Assembly: GCA_965221445.1 (NCBI GenBank)
Contig: CBDCSF010000013.1
Span: 3,038,001 to 3,102,000, forward strand
Direction: 5' to 3'
Source: MPNP01 sp965221445
GTDB lineage: Bacteria; Pseudomonadota; Alphaproteobacteria; Rhodobacterales; Rhodobacteraceae
Length of the DNA stretch: 64,000 bases
In this document: positions 26,633-35,806 of the stretch, in pieces
How positions within the stretch are numbered: position 1 is the first letter of the stretch
Layout of the letters: each line of letters opens with the position of its first letter
Translations under genes and position numbers: made by a program
Notes under the pieces: model-generated
Databases searched by the model: none
Told to the model about the DNA's origin: nothing
What the model saw: only the letters and a program-made list of their open reading frames with translations

Positions 26633-28750
26633 TTAGGTACTATTTTCTAAAACAGACTTGTCAGAATCAGGTATCTGAATGACAAGTTCCATCTGATCCA
26701 AAACATCTTGTGATAGATGACACTTAATTTGAAGCCCACCTGGAAGCGTTCTCATTTCTGGAACTACAGTTTCACAAAGATTCCCCTCGACCTTATGCTT
26801 GTGCATACACCTTGTCTGGAAAGGACATCCAGAGGGAGGGTTAAGAGCTGAGGGGATATCACCCTCAAGTACAATATGCTTCTTGGATACGCTCGTGTCA
26901 GCAATCGGGACAGCCGAAAGCAAAGCTTCGGTATAGGGATGGTAAGGTGGAGAGAATATTTGATCAGTAGTTCCCATTTCAACTATGTGCCCGAGATACA
27001 TGACCAGAACCCTATCTGACAAATAACGCACGATGGAAAGATCATGACTGATGAACAGGAGTGTTGTCAGATTGTTCTTTTGAATCTCAAGCAAGAGATC
27101 TGTTACAGCTGCCTGGACAGAAACATCCAAAGCCGAAACAGGCTCGTCTGCAACAACGATTTGGGCAGATCCGGCAAAGGCTCTTGCTATACCAACTCGC
27201 TGCTTTTGGCCACCAGAGAGCTGTCTTGGCAATCTTTTGGCAAACTCTCTTGGAAGTTTGACAAGGTCCAATAATTCCAACATTCTGTGTTCTCTGTCCT
27301 GTGGGGTATTACCAACACGGAAAATTTCCAGAGCCCTGATGATCTGGTTACCAACTGACATTGAAGGGTTCAGGGTATCGAAAGGATTTTGAAAGACCAT
27401 TTGTATTGACGAAACTGTTCCAACATCCCTTTGTTCAATGGGTACGGATTGAATTGGTTTACCATTCAATTCTATATCACCGTCTGTTGCTACCTCCAAT
27501 CCCATGAGAACTTTTGCCAAGGTAGATTTACCACAACCTGATTCTCCGACAATAGCTAACGTTTCTGATTCCCTGGCAGAAAAGGTCAAGGTCTCATTGG
27601 CCTTTACGACCCTTTTTTCGCCACCACCAAATAGTTCATTGGCAGCAACTTCGTAATATTTCTTAAGATTGTTGACCTTGAGGACTTCCTTACCGAATAC
27701 ACCTTCTTCTTCACTCTCGGAAGATTGATCAAACTGACCCCAATCTATATCCTCAAACTTCAGGCATCTTGAACCATGACGTTCAAATCCAGGTACGGTA
27801 CGCATCGGTATATCACTGGAATTACATCGACCTTCTTCAAAGTAACCACAACGAGGGCCAAAATTGCACCCCGGCGGTCTTTCATGGGGAAGCGGGAAAT
27901 TGCCTTCAATAGCTACCAATGGTCTGGAATTTTTATCTGCACCTGGTAGGGGGATGGACCGAAATAACGCCTCGGTATAGGGATGCCTCATTTTATCGAA
28001 GACATCATTTATTGAACCGGTTTCTACTGCCTCACCCGAATACATCACGCATAATCTACCACAAGTCTCAAGTATGAGCCCCAGGTTATGGCTGATAAAC
28101 AGCATGGATGTTCCATATTGTTTTCCGAGGTCCTTGACTAGTTCAACAATACCAGCTTCAACCGTAACATCTAGAGCCGTGGTTGGTTCGTCCAAAATCA
28201 ACAGTGAAGGTTTTGACATTAGGGCCATGGCAATAACAATTCGTTGTTGCTGACCTCCAGAAAGTTGGTGAGGGTAAGAGTTGAGTATTCTTTCTGGATC
28301 AGGGAGTCTTACTGATTTGACCACTTCAAGTGCTAAATTTCTTGCCTCGACTCTAGAAAGTCCGTCATGAATTATAGGAACTTCCATTAACTGGGTAGCA
28401 ATTTTCATGGCAGGGTTCAAAGAGGCCATTGGCTCCTGGTAAATCATGGCAATTTCAGAACCCCTCAATTCCCTTAATTCCTTTGGAGAGTATTCTTGGA
28501 GATTTCTTCCCTTGAATTTGATGGAACCACCTACAATCCTTCCATTAACTCCCAAATCCTGCATGACTCCCAGTGCAACAGTAGATTTTCCACAGCCGGA
28601 TTCACCAACCAATCCCATTGCTTCTCCAGGATAGACGGTACAGGAAAAATCCATGACCGCAGGAATTTCTCCAGCCCGGGTGAAAAAGGAAATTGATAAA
28701 TTTTCAATTTCGAGGATGGGGGTGGTGTTGTCTGTTGGATTGTTAACCAT
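26633..28750 (-). CDS. Peptide-type ABC transporter, fused double ATP-binding protein (DppD-DppF-like)
   Basis: 705-residue cytoplasmic ATPase made of two complete ABC domains. First domain: Walker A GESGCGKST, signature LSGGQQQR, Walker B LLILDEPTTALD. Second domain (from about residue 365): Walker A GESGCGKST, signature LSGGQKQR, Walker B IVVADEPVSALD. Each ends in an oligopeptide-transporter C-terminal motif with clustered cysteines (CNFGPRCGYF and CPFQTRCMH), which bind an Fe-S cluster or metal in some relatives. It energises the permeases encoded directly upstream (4-bp gap). The fusion of the DppD- and DppF-type subunits is common in alphaproteobacteria. Confidence 0.93.
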   Translation of the reverse strand: MVNNPTDNTTPILEIENLSISFFTRAGEIPAVMDFSCTVYPGEAMGLVGESGCGKSTVALGVMQDLGVNGRIVGGSIKFKGRNLQEYSPKELRELRGSEIAMIYQEPMASLNPAMKIATQLMEVPIIHDGLSRVEARNLALEVVKSVRLPDPERILNSYPHQLSGGQQQRIVIAMALMSKPSLLILDEPTTALDVTVEAGIVELVKDLGKQYGTSMLFISHNLGLILETCGRLCVMYSGEAVETGSINDVFDKMRHPYTEALFRSIPLPGADKNSRPLVAIEGNFPLPHERPPGCNFGPRCGYFEEGRCNSSDIPMRTVPGFERHGSRCLKFEDIDWGQFDQSSESEEEGVFGKEVLKVNNLKKYYEVAANELFGGGEKRVVKANETLTFSARESETLAIVGESGCGKSTLAKVLMGLEVATDGDIELNGKPIQSVPIEQRDVGTVSSIQMVFQNPFDTLNPSMSVGNQIIRALEIFRVGNTPQDREHRMLELLDLVKLPREFAKRLPRQLSGGQKQRVGIARAFAGSAQIVVADEPVSALDVSVQAAVTDLLLEIQKNNLTTLLFISHDLSIVRYLSDRVLVMYLGHIVEMGTTDQIFSPPYHPYTEALLSAVPIADTSVSKKHIVLEGDIPSALNPPSGCPFQTRCMHKHKVEGNLCETVVPEMRTLPGGLQIKCHLSQDVLDQMELVIQIPDSDKSVLENST

Positions 28751-28754
28751 AACC

Positions 28755-29909
28755 CTAGTCCTTCAGTGATTGTTCCCTTAAGCCATCGGCCAACAGATTC
28801 AGGCCAAGAACCAGGCTCATAAGTGATAATGCAGGCGGAACAGCTCCATGTGGGTAAAGAGTCAAGACTTTTCGTCCTTCATTGATCGTAGAACCCCAAT
28901 CTGGACTTTCCGGTGAAACGCCAAGGCCAAAAAATCCCAAAGTTCCCAATAAGATAGTTGTGTATCCGATACGTAAACAAAAATCTACAATGAGAGGACC
29001 TCTGGCGTTAGGCAGAATTTCCCATAGTAAAATATACCATGTTCCTTCCCCCCTGGTTTGTGCTGCAGCAACATAATCCCGGGTTTTTATCTCCAAAGCC
29101 AAGCTTCTTACTATTCGGAAAATTGTTGGTGAATTGGCAAATACCACCGAAACAAAAACATTCAGGAGATTTGGATCCATGCTGAATACTCCCAGTGGAT
29201 CACTATCAAAGGCCAGACCTATATAAATCCAAAAACCAACAACCAGGATCAGCCCAACAATGATGTTCCTTTTCATGGGCTGGGTATAAAGCCTCGAATT
29301 GACCAATACAGCAAAAAATGCAATTGGAAATAGGAACATTACAGCAGCAAGGATTGTAGGTAATCCAGTTTCCTGAATGGCTGGTGAAACCATGAGATAA
29401 AAAAGTAGGATAACAGGAAATGCCAATACCAGGTTGGCTAAAAAACTAACCATGGTATCAAACTTGCCAGGTAAGTAACCTGCAACCAAACCGAGCATAA
29501 TTCCCACCATGAAAGCAAACATGGTTGCTGCAGGTGCGATGGTTAAAACGCTGCGACTTCCCATGACAACTCTGGAAAAAACATCCCGAGCAAGACGGTC
29601 ACCTCCCAGGAGGTAATATTCGCCCTCCATACCCCGAACTGGTGTCCCGGGGATCTTGTTCTTCATACCGGAAATCTGGGCATAGGGGTCAAAGGTGATA
29701 ACTAAATCAGCAAAAAAGGCTGTGAATACCCAAAACATGACAATTCCGAGCCCGATCAGCCCTATTGGGCTATCAAACAGTTTGCCGTAGAGTCCTGTAT
29801 GTTTTTTTGTTAGGTATGAAGCAATAAAGAAGACAACCAAGGCAATCCAGACAGGCCAAAATTGTACAAATATCTGGCTAATAATTTCCCAACTGGATAA
29901 AGGCTCCAT
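28755..29909 (-). CDS. Peptide-type ABC transporter permease (DppC-like)
   Basis: 384-residue inner-membrane permease of the binding-protein-dependent family. An N-terminal extension with one hydrophobic segment (about residues 15-30) precedes the OppC N-terminal segment (GLIGLGIVMFWVFTAFFADL) and the ABC permease core. The EAA-like loop reads AAQTRGEGTWYILLWEILPN; the end LSLVLGLNLLADGLRE is typical of DppC. There are about seven membrane spans. It lies 14 bp downstream of the DppB-like gene, and the two form the channel. Confidence 0.9.
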   Translation of the reverse strand: MEPLSSWEIISQIFVQFWPVWIALVVFFIASYLTKKHTGLYGKLFDSPIGLIGLGIVMFWVFTAFFADLVITFDPYAQISGMKNKIPGTPVRGMEGEYYLLGGDRLARDVFSRVVMGSRSVLTIAPAATMFAFMVGIMLGLVAGYLPGKFDTMVSFLANLVLAFPVILLFYLMVSPAIQETGLPTILAAVMFLFPIAFFAVLVNSRLYTQPMKRNIIVGLILVVGFWIYIGLAFDSDPLGVFSMDPNLLNVFVSVVFANSPTIFRIVRSLALEIKTRDYVAAAQTRGEGTWYILLWEILPNARGPLIVDFCLRIGYTTILLGTLGFFGLGVSPESPDWGSTINEGRKVLTLYPHGAVPPALSLMSLVLGLNLLADGLREQSLKD

Positions 29910-29923
29910 AATCTAATCTAGCC

Positions 29924-30970
29924 CTAACTAACCCGAATCCGTGGATTGAGGAAAACATAGCCAATATCAGAAATTAACTGGGTAATAAGAACAACAATTA
30001 CAGCTATGATTGAACACCCCAACAGGAGATTGATGTCATTGTTTGATGCGGCCTGTACAAGTGTCCAGCCAAAGCCTTTGTAATTGAAAAGTGTTTCGAC
30101 AATAACCACTCCAGTAAGCAACCAGGGAAATTGTAACATGATGACTGTAAAGGGAGCGATTAGAGCGTTCCTCAGGGCATGTTTTAGTACAATTGCTGGA
30201 AAACTTACCCCCTTTAATCGAGCAGTTCTTACGTATTGGGATGTCATTACCTCAGCCATGGAAGCTCTGGTCATGCGTGCAATATACCCCATACCATAAA
30301 GAGCCATCGTAGCTACGGGGAGGGTAAAATTCTCAAACGTAATGTTATCCATTGCTGAAGCAGCGGATCCTTTAAACCATTTCAAACCAACCGCATTACT
30401 GGCGAAAAAAGCCACGAGCAATACACCCGATACATACTCGGGGGTTGCTGTCGTAATTATTGAAAAAGTGGAGAGCGTACGATCTGTTCTAGTACCTTCC
30501 CTCATGCCAGCCAATATTCCTATAACCAGAGCCACGGGTACCATCACAAGCATGACACAGAGCATTAACCATCCAGAAAGTGCTAGCCTCTTAAATATTA
30601 TGGAATGGACTTCTTCTCTGAAAATAACTGACCATCCCCAGTTTCCCTGAAAGATTCCACAATATCTTGGGGTATCTTCCAAAGAAACACCAGGTCGAGT
30701 ACATCTGCCTAATATCTGACCGTCATCCTGAACCAACTGATAGGATGGTAGGACACCCAGCCATTCACCATAACGAATAATATCTGGCTGATTAAATCCA
30801 TTTAATTCAAGCCATGTATCAACCTGTTCAGCCGACATTCTCTGGCTTCCGAGAAATTTGGCAAGCTTGACGAGATTGCCATCAAGGTTGGTTAGAATAA
30901 AAACCACAAACGTAAGGCATAATACCGAAAGGGCAGTAATTCCCAGTCGTCTTAAAATAAACCTAAACAT
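29924..30970 (-). CDS. Peptide-type ABC transporter permease (DppB-like)
   Basis: 348-residue inner-membrane permease with the DppB N-terminus (MFRFILRRLGITALSVL), a periplasmic region of about 100 residues containing four cysteines or so, and five further membrane spans. The EAA-like cytoplasmic loop is ARLKGVSFPAIVLKHALRN, and the end is YVFLNPRIRVS, as in DppB/OppB. The binding-protein gene lies upstream, separated by about 100 bp that hold a strong hairpin (31024-31049), an arrangement that often sets a higher level for the binding protein than for the channel. Confidence 0.9.
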   Translation of the reverse strand: MFRFILRRLGITALSVLCLTFVVFILTNLDGNLVKLAKFLGSQRMSAEQVDTWLELNGFNQPDIIRYGEWLGVLPSYQLVQDDGQILGRCTRPGVSLEDTPRYCGIFQGNWGWSVIFREEVHSIIFKRLALSGWLMLCVMLVMVPVALVIGILAGMREGTRTDRTLSTFSIITTATPEYVSGVLLVAFFASNAVGLKWFKGSAASAMDNITFENFTLPVATMALYGMGYIARMTRASMAEVMTSQYVRTARLKGVSFPAIVLKHALRNALIAPFTVIMLQFPWLLTGVVIVETLFNYKGFGWTLVQAASNNDINLLLGCSIIAVIVVLITQLISDIGYVFLNPRIRVS

Positions 30971-31023
30971 TACGGTAAATTAGATCGTGAAAAAGGATTA
31001 TGGAATTTTGGCAGGATGTTATC

Positions 31024-31049
31024 GAACGGAGAGGTTTCCCTCTCCGTTC
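31024..31049. promoter_or_regulatory. Perfect 11-bp intercistronic hairpin between binding-protein and permease genes
   Basis: GAACGGAGAGG (31024-31034), a TTTC loop, and CCTCTCCGTTC (31039-31049) make a perfect 11-bp stem with a four-base loop. On the minus strand it lies 24 nt after the binding-protein stop and 54 nt before the DppB-like start. No T-run follows on the minus strand, so it is more likely an mRNA 3'-end stabiliser than a full terminator. Confidence 0.7.
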
Positions 31050-31073
31050 ATTAGTTTCAACGGTAAGATTATC

Positions 31074-32744
31074 TTACGCCGCCCATCCGTATTTGAAACT
31101 GTGAATTTCAAACTGTGGATGCATATCAGCACCTACCAGATTGGATTTGTGGAAACGGTTCAAATTCCTCCAATATGGTTGGATAATCACACCTTCTTCC
31201 TGCATAATGGCTTCAAGGCGAGCCATCACTTCACGTCGTTCATCAGCATTGCTCAAGGTCAATGCCTTGTCAAGGAGGGAATCAAACTCTTCACTGGCGA
31301 AGGCAGTTTCATTCCATACACCATCCGAGCGATAGGCCAAAACATAAATCTGAACACCAAGTGGTCTTGGATTCCACTCAGTCATGCTGAACAGGTGAGT
31401 TTGCCAATCATCCCAGAATGTACCTCCTGGAAGATTGGTTCTCTTGACCTTGATACCGGCTTCTCTCATCTGAGCAGCAATTGAATCAGCTGTCGCACTA
31501 ATCCATCCTGTATCAATGGAAATCAACTCATGCTCGAAATCAATCATGCCAGCTTCTTCCACCATTGATCTGGCAAGATCCTTATCAACTGTGAGTGGCG
31601 GAAGCGCTGCGTACTCCGGATGAGTTGGAGATACATGGTGATTTTCTGCCAATCCGCCGTTATTGTTGAAGCCAAGTTCCAAACATATGGCGTTGTCAAC
31701 AGCTTTGGCAAAAGCTGTTCGAACTCTCACATCAGCATAAGGTTGAACCTGCGACCCGTCGGCCATATCAACCAAACCATCCTGACGGGATCGACAAATC
31801 AAGGTTGCATTTGTACCTACCGTAGATCTAGTCCACCCATCTAAGGTTTCATAGAGTTCAATAAATTCACCGGTTGCCTGATAACACATATCAAACTCAT
31901 CGGCCTCGGCTCCAGCCACATGAGCTGAAAAATCGGTACCATAGTCAAGAAACTCTATTCGATCCAGGTAAGCACCATTGTCGGCATCCCACCATTCGTG
32001 ATTTTCATTTCTTACCAATACCCCCTTGACACCAACTTCAAAGGATTCTGGTAGATACGGTCCTGTACCAACAGGGTTATCAAGCATGGTTGCGGCATCA
32101 TGCGATGAATGTACGATTGCTCCAGGATAGTCAAGCATTCCGACAATCAGGGTGATATCAGACTGTGAGGGGTTCAATTGAACAGTATGATCATCAATAA
32201 TAACTATGGCACCATCACGGGCCACCTTGGTTTCAGGATCAATCAGTGTTCCCATCCGACCAGCCATTGAATTCCCGGCAACTTCACTCTCACACCATCC
32301 AGCAATATTTCTGGCAACATCATGTGCTGTGAAGTCATCACCATTACTCCATTTCACCCCTTTTCGGACATTAAGGGTAATTTGGGTAGCGTCTTCGTTT
32401 GAACTCCAACTCTCCAAAAGTCTACCTTCAATAGATCCATCGGCATTTAATTGCACAAGGTACTCCAACCAACCACGAGTAAAATTAGCCATCTCAGACC
32501 AATCATATGTACGTGGGTCTTTGAGGGCCCGTACGTTCATTTGGATTCTAACTGTTCCACCCTGTTGGATTGCCATTGTTTCTGCCCTAGGCGCGGAAAG
32601 CCCAATCAAACCATAGGCAGTTGCTGACGTAGCACCAAGGGCAGTAGCTCTTGTCATAAACTCCCGGCGTGAGAGTTTACCTTCAAGGCATTCCTTGGCG
32701 TACATGTGTACAGCACTTGGAAATTTTTCTTTTCTGTCATTCAT
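31074..32744 (-). CDS. Peptide-type ABC transporter substrate-binding protein with Tat signal (SBP family 5)
   Basis: 556 residues from the ATG at 32744, chosen because AGGAG lies 7 nt upstream; a GTG two codons earlier is possible. An unusually long N-region leads to a twin-arginine signal KLSRREFMTRATALG and a hydrophobic stretch ending ISAPRA-like GLSAPRAE, so the protein is probably exported folded by Tat. The mature part has the SBP family 5 layout, with QITLNVRKGVKWSNGDDFTAHDV split over the ligand-cleft strand and DNPVGTGPYLPESF. Ligand unknown (peptides, opines or other). First gene of a four-gene transporter operon. Confidence 0.9.
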   Translation of the reverse strand: MNDRKEKFPSAVHMYAKECLEGKLSRREFMTRATALGATSATAYGLIGLSAPRAETMAIQQGGTVRIQMNVRALKDPRTYDWSEMANFTRGWLEYLVQLNADGSIEGRLLESWSSNEDATQITLNVRKGVKWSNGDDFTAHDVARNIAGWCESEVAGNSMAGRMGTLIDPETKVARDGAIVIIDDHTVQLNPSQSDITLIVGMLDYPGAIVHSSHDAATMLDNPVGTGPYLPESFEVGVKGVLVRNENHEWWDADNGAYLDRIEFLDYGTDFSAHVAGAEADEFDMCYQATGEFIELYETLDGWTRSTVGTNATLICRSRQDGLVDMADGSQVQPYADVRVRTAFAKAVDNAICLELGFNNNGGLAENHHVSPTHPEYAALPPLTVDKDLARSMVEEAGMIDFEHELISIDTGWISATADSIAAQMREAGIKVKRTNLPGGTFWDDWQTHLFSMTEWNPRPLGVQIYVLAYRSDGVWNETAFASEEFDSLLDKALTLSNADERREVMARLEAIMQEEGVIIQPYWRNLNRFHKSNLVGADMHPQFEIHSFKYGWAA

Positions 32745-32847
32745 TGACACACTCCTGTTGTTAGCTTGAAAAAGAATACTCTTTTACATCTTATTGTCAC
32801 AATTTGCAAATGGGTTCGGAGAATCGAAGTTGGACTTCACAATTCGT

Positions 32848-33324
32848 TTATATCTTTTTGCTTTTGTAAAACCATGCGGGATAAAGCCAGAGAAAAGCAA
32901 AAAGCAAGGAGAATACAGCATTCCATCCAGCCATACTGAGACCCATAAAACTCCAAACAATTTCATCGCACAAGACAACTGAAATTTCTTCCGAAAAATC
33001 CAGGATTGTATCAGGTGACAAACCAGTTTCTGATGAAGAACAACTAGCAAGACCCTCCCACCAATCTTGCTCAACCCCAACATGAAAACCGGCAAGTAAA
33101 AAGCTGATTACCATGGTTATGAAACCTAGAATAAACCAGATTGGATTAGGAATTAGGACAATCACTATAAATATTAGAGGGATAATGGCATGTGGCCATC
33201 TTTGCCAGATACAAAGTGTGCAGGGTTTAAATCCCAGAATTTCCTGAAAACCGAATGCTCCAATCAATAGACCGACTGATCCCAGAGTAGCCAAAAGATG
33301 TGAATATTTAAGTAATCTGTTCAT
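32848..33324 (-). CDS. dsbB: Disulfide bond formation protein DsbB
   Basis: 158-residue membrane protein from the ATG at 33324, which follows the upstream stop by 7 bp and has GAGATC ahead of it; an earlier in-frame start at 33354 would overlap that gene. Four transmembrane helices. The quinone-linked redox pair is in PCTLCIWQRWPH, and the second cysteine pair is split, one in ASCSSSETG and one in VVLCDEIVW. DsbB reoxidises DsbA-type proteins and passes electrons to quinone. It is encoded together with a DedA-like gene, as in other alphaproteobacteria. Confidence 0.9.
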   Translation of the reverse strand: MNRLLKYSHLLATLGSVGLLIGAFGFQEILGFKPCTLCIWQRWPHAIIPLIFIVIVLIPNPIWFILGFITMVISFLLAGFHVGVEQDWWEGLASCSSSETGLSPDTILDFSEEISVVLCDEIVWSFMGLSMAGWNAVFSLLFAFLWLYPAWFYKSKKI

Positions 33325-33331
33325 ATTGATC

Positions 33332-33907
33332 TCATAATAGGCTAACAAAAACAAAAGATCCTACGAGAACAATAACAAAGATTATTGAAAGTAACCCCAA
33401 TCGTTCTTCAACAAAATCTCTGATTTTATCACCGAATTTCCAAAGCAGTACGGCAATTAGGAAAAACCGCAAACCTCGTGCCAGAAAACTGCAAATCACG
33501 AATATGGCAAAATTCAAACCGGTAAAACCGGAAAGGATTGTGATGACCTTGTAGGGGAAGGGGGTGACACCAGCTATTATAACAGCCCAGCTTCCATAAT
33601 TATTATAATGTTTGGCAAATCGACTGAAACTTTCTTCCGATCCGAAAGTGTTCAGAATTGGGTGCCCAATTTCTTCATAAAGAAATGCACCAATAAAGTA
33701 GCCCCCTACACCACCCAAAACTGAAGAGATCAGGCAAACACCAGCAAATAGAAAGGCTCTTGAAGGGTAAGCGAGTATCATGGGAATTAGCAATACATCT
33801 GGAGGAATTGGGAAAACCGAGCTTTCAAAAAAGCTAATCAGCGCCAAGAGCCAAAGGGCGTATTTTGATCCGGCTTTTCCCTTAACCTTTAAATACAGAT
33901 TCCTCAT
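33332..33907 (-). CDS. YqaA/DedA-family inner-membrane protein (VTT domain)
   Basis: 191 residues with about five hydrophobic segments. Motifs of the SNARE-associated/VTT family are visible: ISFFESSVFPIPPDVLLIP near the N-terminus, the glycine-rich GGVGGYFIGAFLYEEIG, and ITPFPYKVITILSGFTG-like VTPFPYKVITILSG. DedA relatives act in membrane lipid flipping and envelope homeostasis; the YqaA branch is poorly characterised. It is co-directional with dsbB (7-bp gap). Confidence 0.87.
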   Translation of the reverse strand: MRNLYLKVKGKAGSKYALWLLALISFFESSVFPIPPDVLLIPMILAYPSRAFLFAGVCLISSVLGGVGGYFIGAFLYEEIGHPILNTFGSEESFSRFAKHYNNYGSWAVIIAGVTPFPYKVITILSGFTGLNFAIFVICSFLARGLRFFLIAVLLWKFGDKIRDFVEERLGLLSIIFVIVLVGSFVFVSLL

Positions 33908-34034
33908 CGCGATTCGTGATTGATAAATAAAATTAAAATTCCTGACTACTTAAATTAAATTTTTTTCGAGCTTAGGTAAGATACCATTACATCAAAAGTT
34001 TTGAGCCCTCTTAAAAACAACCAGGCAGATAGTA

Positions 34035-34613
34035 TTGAATACCCAAGCACATCTGATCATTGGTGCAGCAGCGTTTGCAAAACCAAACCAAAGGAAGGTT
34101 AATATTGCTGCTCTTGTCGGGTCTTTGGCGCCGGATATTTCCCTTTATGTATTAGCCATATACTACCTTTTTATAATGGATGTCCCCCCAGGAATTGTAT
34201 TTGGCGAAATGTATTTTTCCAATCAATGGCAGAGTATTTTTTCGGTGGATAATTCCTTTTTTGTTTGGGGCATCATCATAGGTATCGGAACCTACCTAAA
34301 AAATTCGATTATCAAAATCTTTGGCTTGGCTGGATTTTTACATCTTGTTCTGGACTTTCCTCTTCATCATGACGATGGCAGGGCCCATTTTTGGCCAGTC
34401 AGCGACTGGGTCTTTTCAAGTCCAGTAAGTTATTGGGATCCTGGACATTTTGGCAATGTTGTTGGACCTCTTGAAGCCGTACTTTGTTTAGTTTTGTGTG
34501 TCATTCTCGTTATTAGATTTCGTACCTTTCGTGCAAGGTCAGGAATTATTCTCCTTGGTTTTTTGGAAATTTTTCCCATATTTGCGAATATCTATGGACG
34601 GTTGTTCAATTAA
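34035..34613 (+). CDS. Membrane protein with metal-binding His/Asp motifs (YdjM/DUF457-like)
   Basis: 192-residue integral membrane protein, starting with TTG. Histidine and aspartate clusters sit at conserved places: TQAHLIIGAAAFA near the start, LAPDISLY, HLVLDFPLHHDDGRAHFWP in the middle. This pattern resembles the YdjM/zinc-dependent hydrolase-like membrane family, in which these residues bind metal. No enzymatic role is known. It stands alone between the yqaA promoter region and the tRNA-Leu gene. Confidence 0.6.
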   Translation: MNTQAHLIIGAAAFAKPNQRKVNIAALVGSLAPDISLYVLAIYYLFIMDVPPGIVFGEMYFSNQWQSIFSVDNSFFVWGIIIGIGTYLKNSIIKIFGLAGFLHLVLDFPLHHDDGRAHFWPVSDWVFSSPVSYWDPGHFGNVVGPLEAVLCLVLCVILVIRFRTFRARSGIILLGFLEIFPIFANIYGRLFN

Positions 34614-34634
34614 GTCGTCACTATGATTTAACTC

Positions 34635-34663
34635 TTGAAGTTACTTGTATTTGATAATAATGA
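34635..34663 (+). promoter_or_regulatory. Promoter of tRNA-Leu(CAA)
   Basis: TTGAAG at 34635-34640 and TAATGA at 34658-34663 are spaced by 17 bp; the expected start, near 34670, falls directly before the mature tRNA 5' end at 34673. Confidence 0.5.
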
Positions 34664-34672
34664 AGTATCCAG

Positions 34673-34757
34673 GCCCGAGTGGCGGAATTGGTAGACGCAG
34701 GGGACTCAAAATCCCCCGACTTCGGTCATGCGAGTTCGAGTCTCGCCTCGGGCACCA
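34673..34757 (+). tRNA. tRNA-Leu (anticodon CAA)
   Basis: 85-nt class II tRNA with encoded CCA. The acceptor arm pairs GCCCGAG with CTCGGGC. The anticodon stem GGGGA/TCCCC holds the loop CTCAAAA with CAA at 34707-34709. A long variable arm (GACTTCGGTC) and the T-arm loop TTCGAGT follow. It decodes UUG. Confidence 0.97.
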
Positions 34758-34830
34758 AGAATATGATTTTGGTTTATGGTATTAATATTTTTGGCATATT
34801 TAAGGGTTTTGACAAATAGGGACATAAACC

Positions 34831-35694
34831 ATGCGAAAGCCAAGCAAGACAGCAGAGTTGGTTTGTGCAGTGAGAGCTGTCCACACCGTGCAGGATCATA
34901 ATCCAGTTTATTTTGATCCCTTGGCAGTCGAATTGTGTGGAAATTTTTGGAAGCGGGTAGCTAATTCCAGTTTTCTGAATTGGCTTATGATCAAAGTAGT
35001 TTTAAGAAAACTCTCACCGATCGTTCCAGAAATAATCATCAGAGCAAAATTCTGTCGGGAAGTCCTTGATGATTTTGCCCGTAAAGGTTTAAAGCAATTA
35101 ATAATCTTGGGAGCCGGTTATGATAGTTTAGCCTATAGGGACGACTTTCCAGCCGAAATAAAGGTTTTTGAAATTGATCTTGAGGTAACCCAAAAAGAAA
35201 AAATTACCAGACTCGCAAAAATCAACAAGCACAATCTTTCTCATGTAAGGTTCATTCCTGCCGATCTGAATGTAGAATCGCTGGAGGAGGTTCTAGGTAG
35301 AAGTAAGTTCGATTTTACGGAAAAAACCCTCATTTCCTGGTTTGGCGTGACCTATTACATTGACAGGGAAGCCTTTTTTAAAACCCTGACGTTTGTTAAA
35401 GAGTATCTTTCGCCCGGGTCCGCAATCATATTTGATTTTCTGCTTCCTATCGAAGACATTCCGAGTGACTGGAAATTACTGGCTGAAAGATGTGAAACTT
35501 TTGTTGGAAGTAAGGGAGAACCCTGGATCAATCGGATGAGTGAAAGTGATTTGAATACGGATTTGACGAGACTTGGATTTTCAGAACCTGTTATCTTCAT
35601 GCCCAAAGCAATTGAAAAAAAGTATACTTTGGGCCGAGAGGACGTAGTTTATCCTCACGTAATGGGGTTTTGTCTTGCTTCCTTACCCAACTAG
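34831..35694 (+). CDS. Class I SAM-dependent methyltransferase (PPM1/Tcmp-like family)
   Basis: 287 residues. SAM-binding motif I is in IILGAGYDSLAYRDD; the acidic residue at the end of the second strand is in VFEIDLEVTQKEK; and FIPADLNVESLEEVL and SWFGVTYYIDREAFF follow, as in the leucine carboxyl methyltransferase-like/TIGR00027 family. An AGGGAC ribosome-binding site precedes the ATG. Members modify small molecules or protein carboxyl groups; the substrate cannot be read from the sequence. It lies between two tRNA-Leu genes. Confidence 0.82.
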   Translation: MRKPSKTAELVCAVRAVHTVQDHNPVYFDPLAVELCGNFWKRVANSSFLNWLMIKVVLRKLSPIVPEIIIRAKFCREVLDDFARKGLKQLIILGAGYDSLAYRDDFPAEIKVFEIDLEVTQKEKITRLAKINKHNLSHVRFIPADLNVESLEEVLGRSKFDFTEKTLISWFGVTYYIDREAFFKTLTFVKEYLSPGSAIIFDFLLPIEDIPSDWKLLAERCETFVGSKGEPWINRMSESDLNTDLTRLGFSEPVIFMPKAIEKKYTLGREDVVYPHVMGFCLASLPN

Positions 35695-35806
35695 TCCAAA
35701 AATAGTAATTTTGGGTGACTACCTTGAAAAACACTTGAATATTTATCCATTTAACCATTAATGAGACTATTCAAGTTATATGATCGTGACTTCAAACTGT
35801 TCAGAT

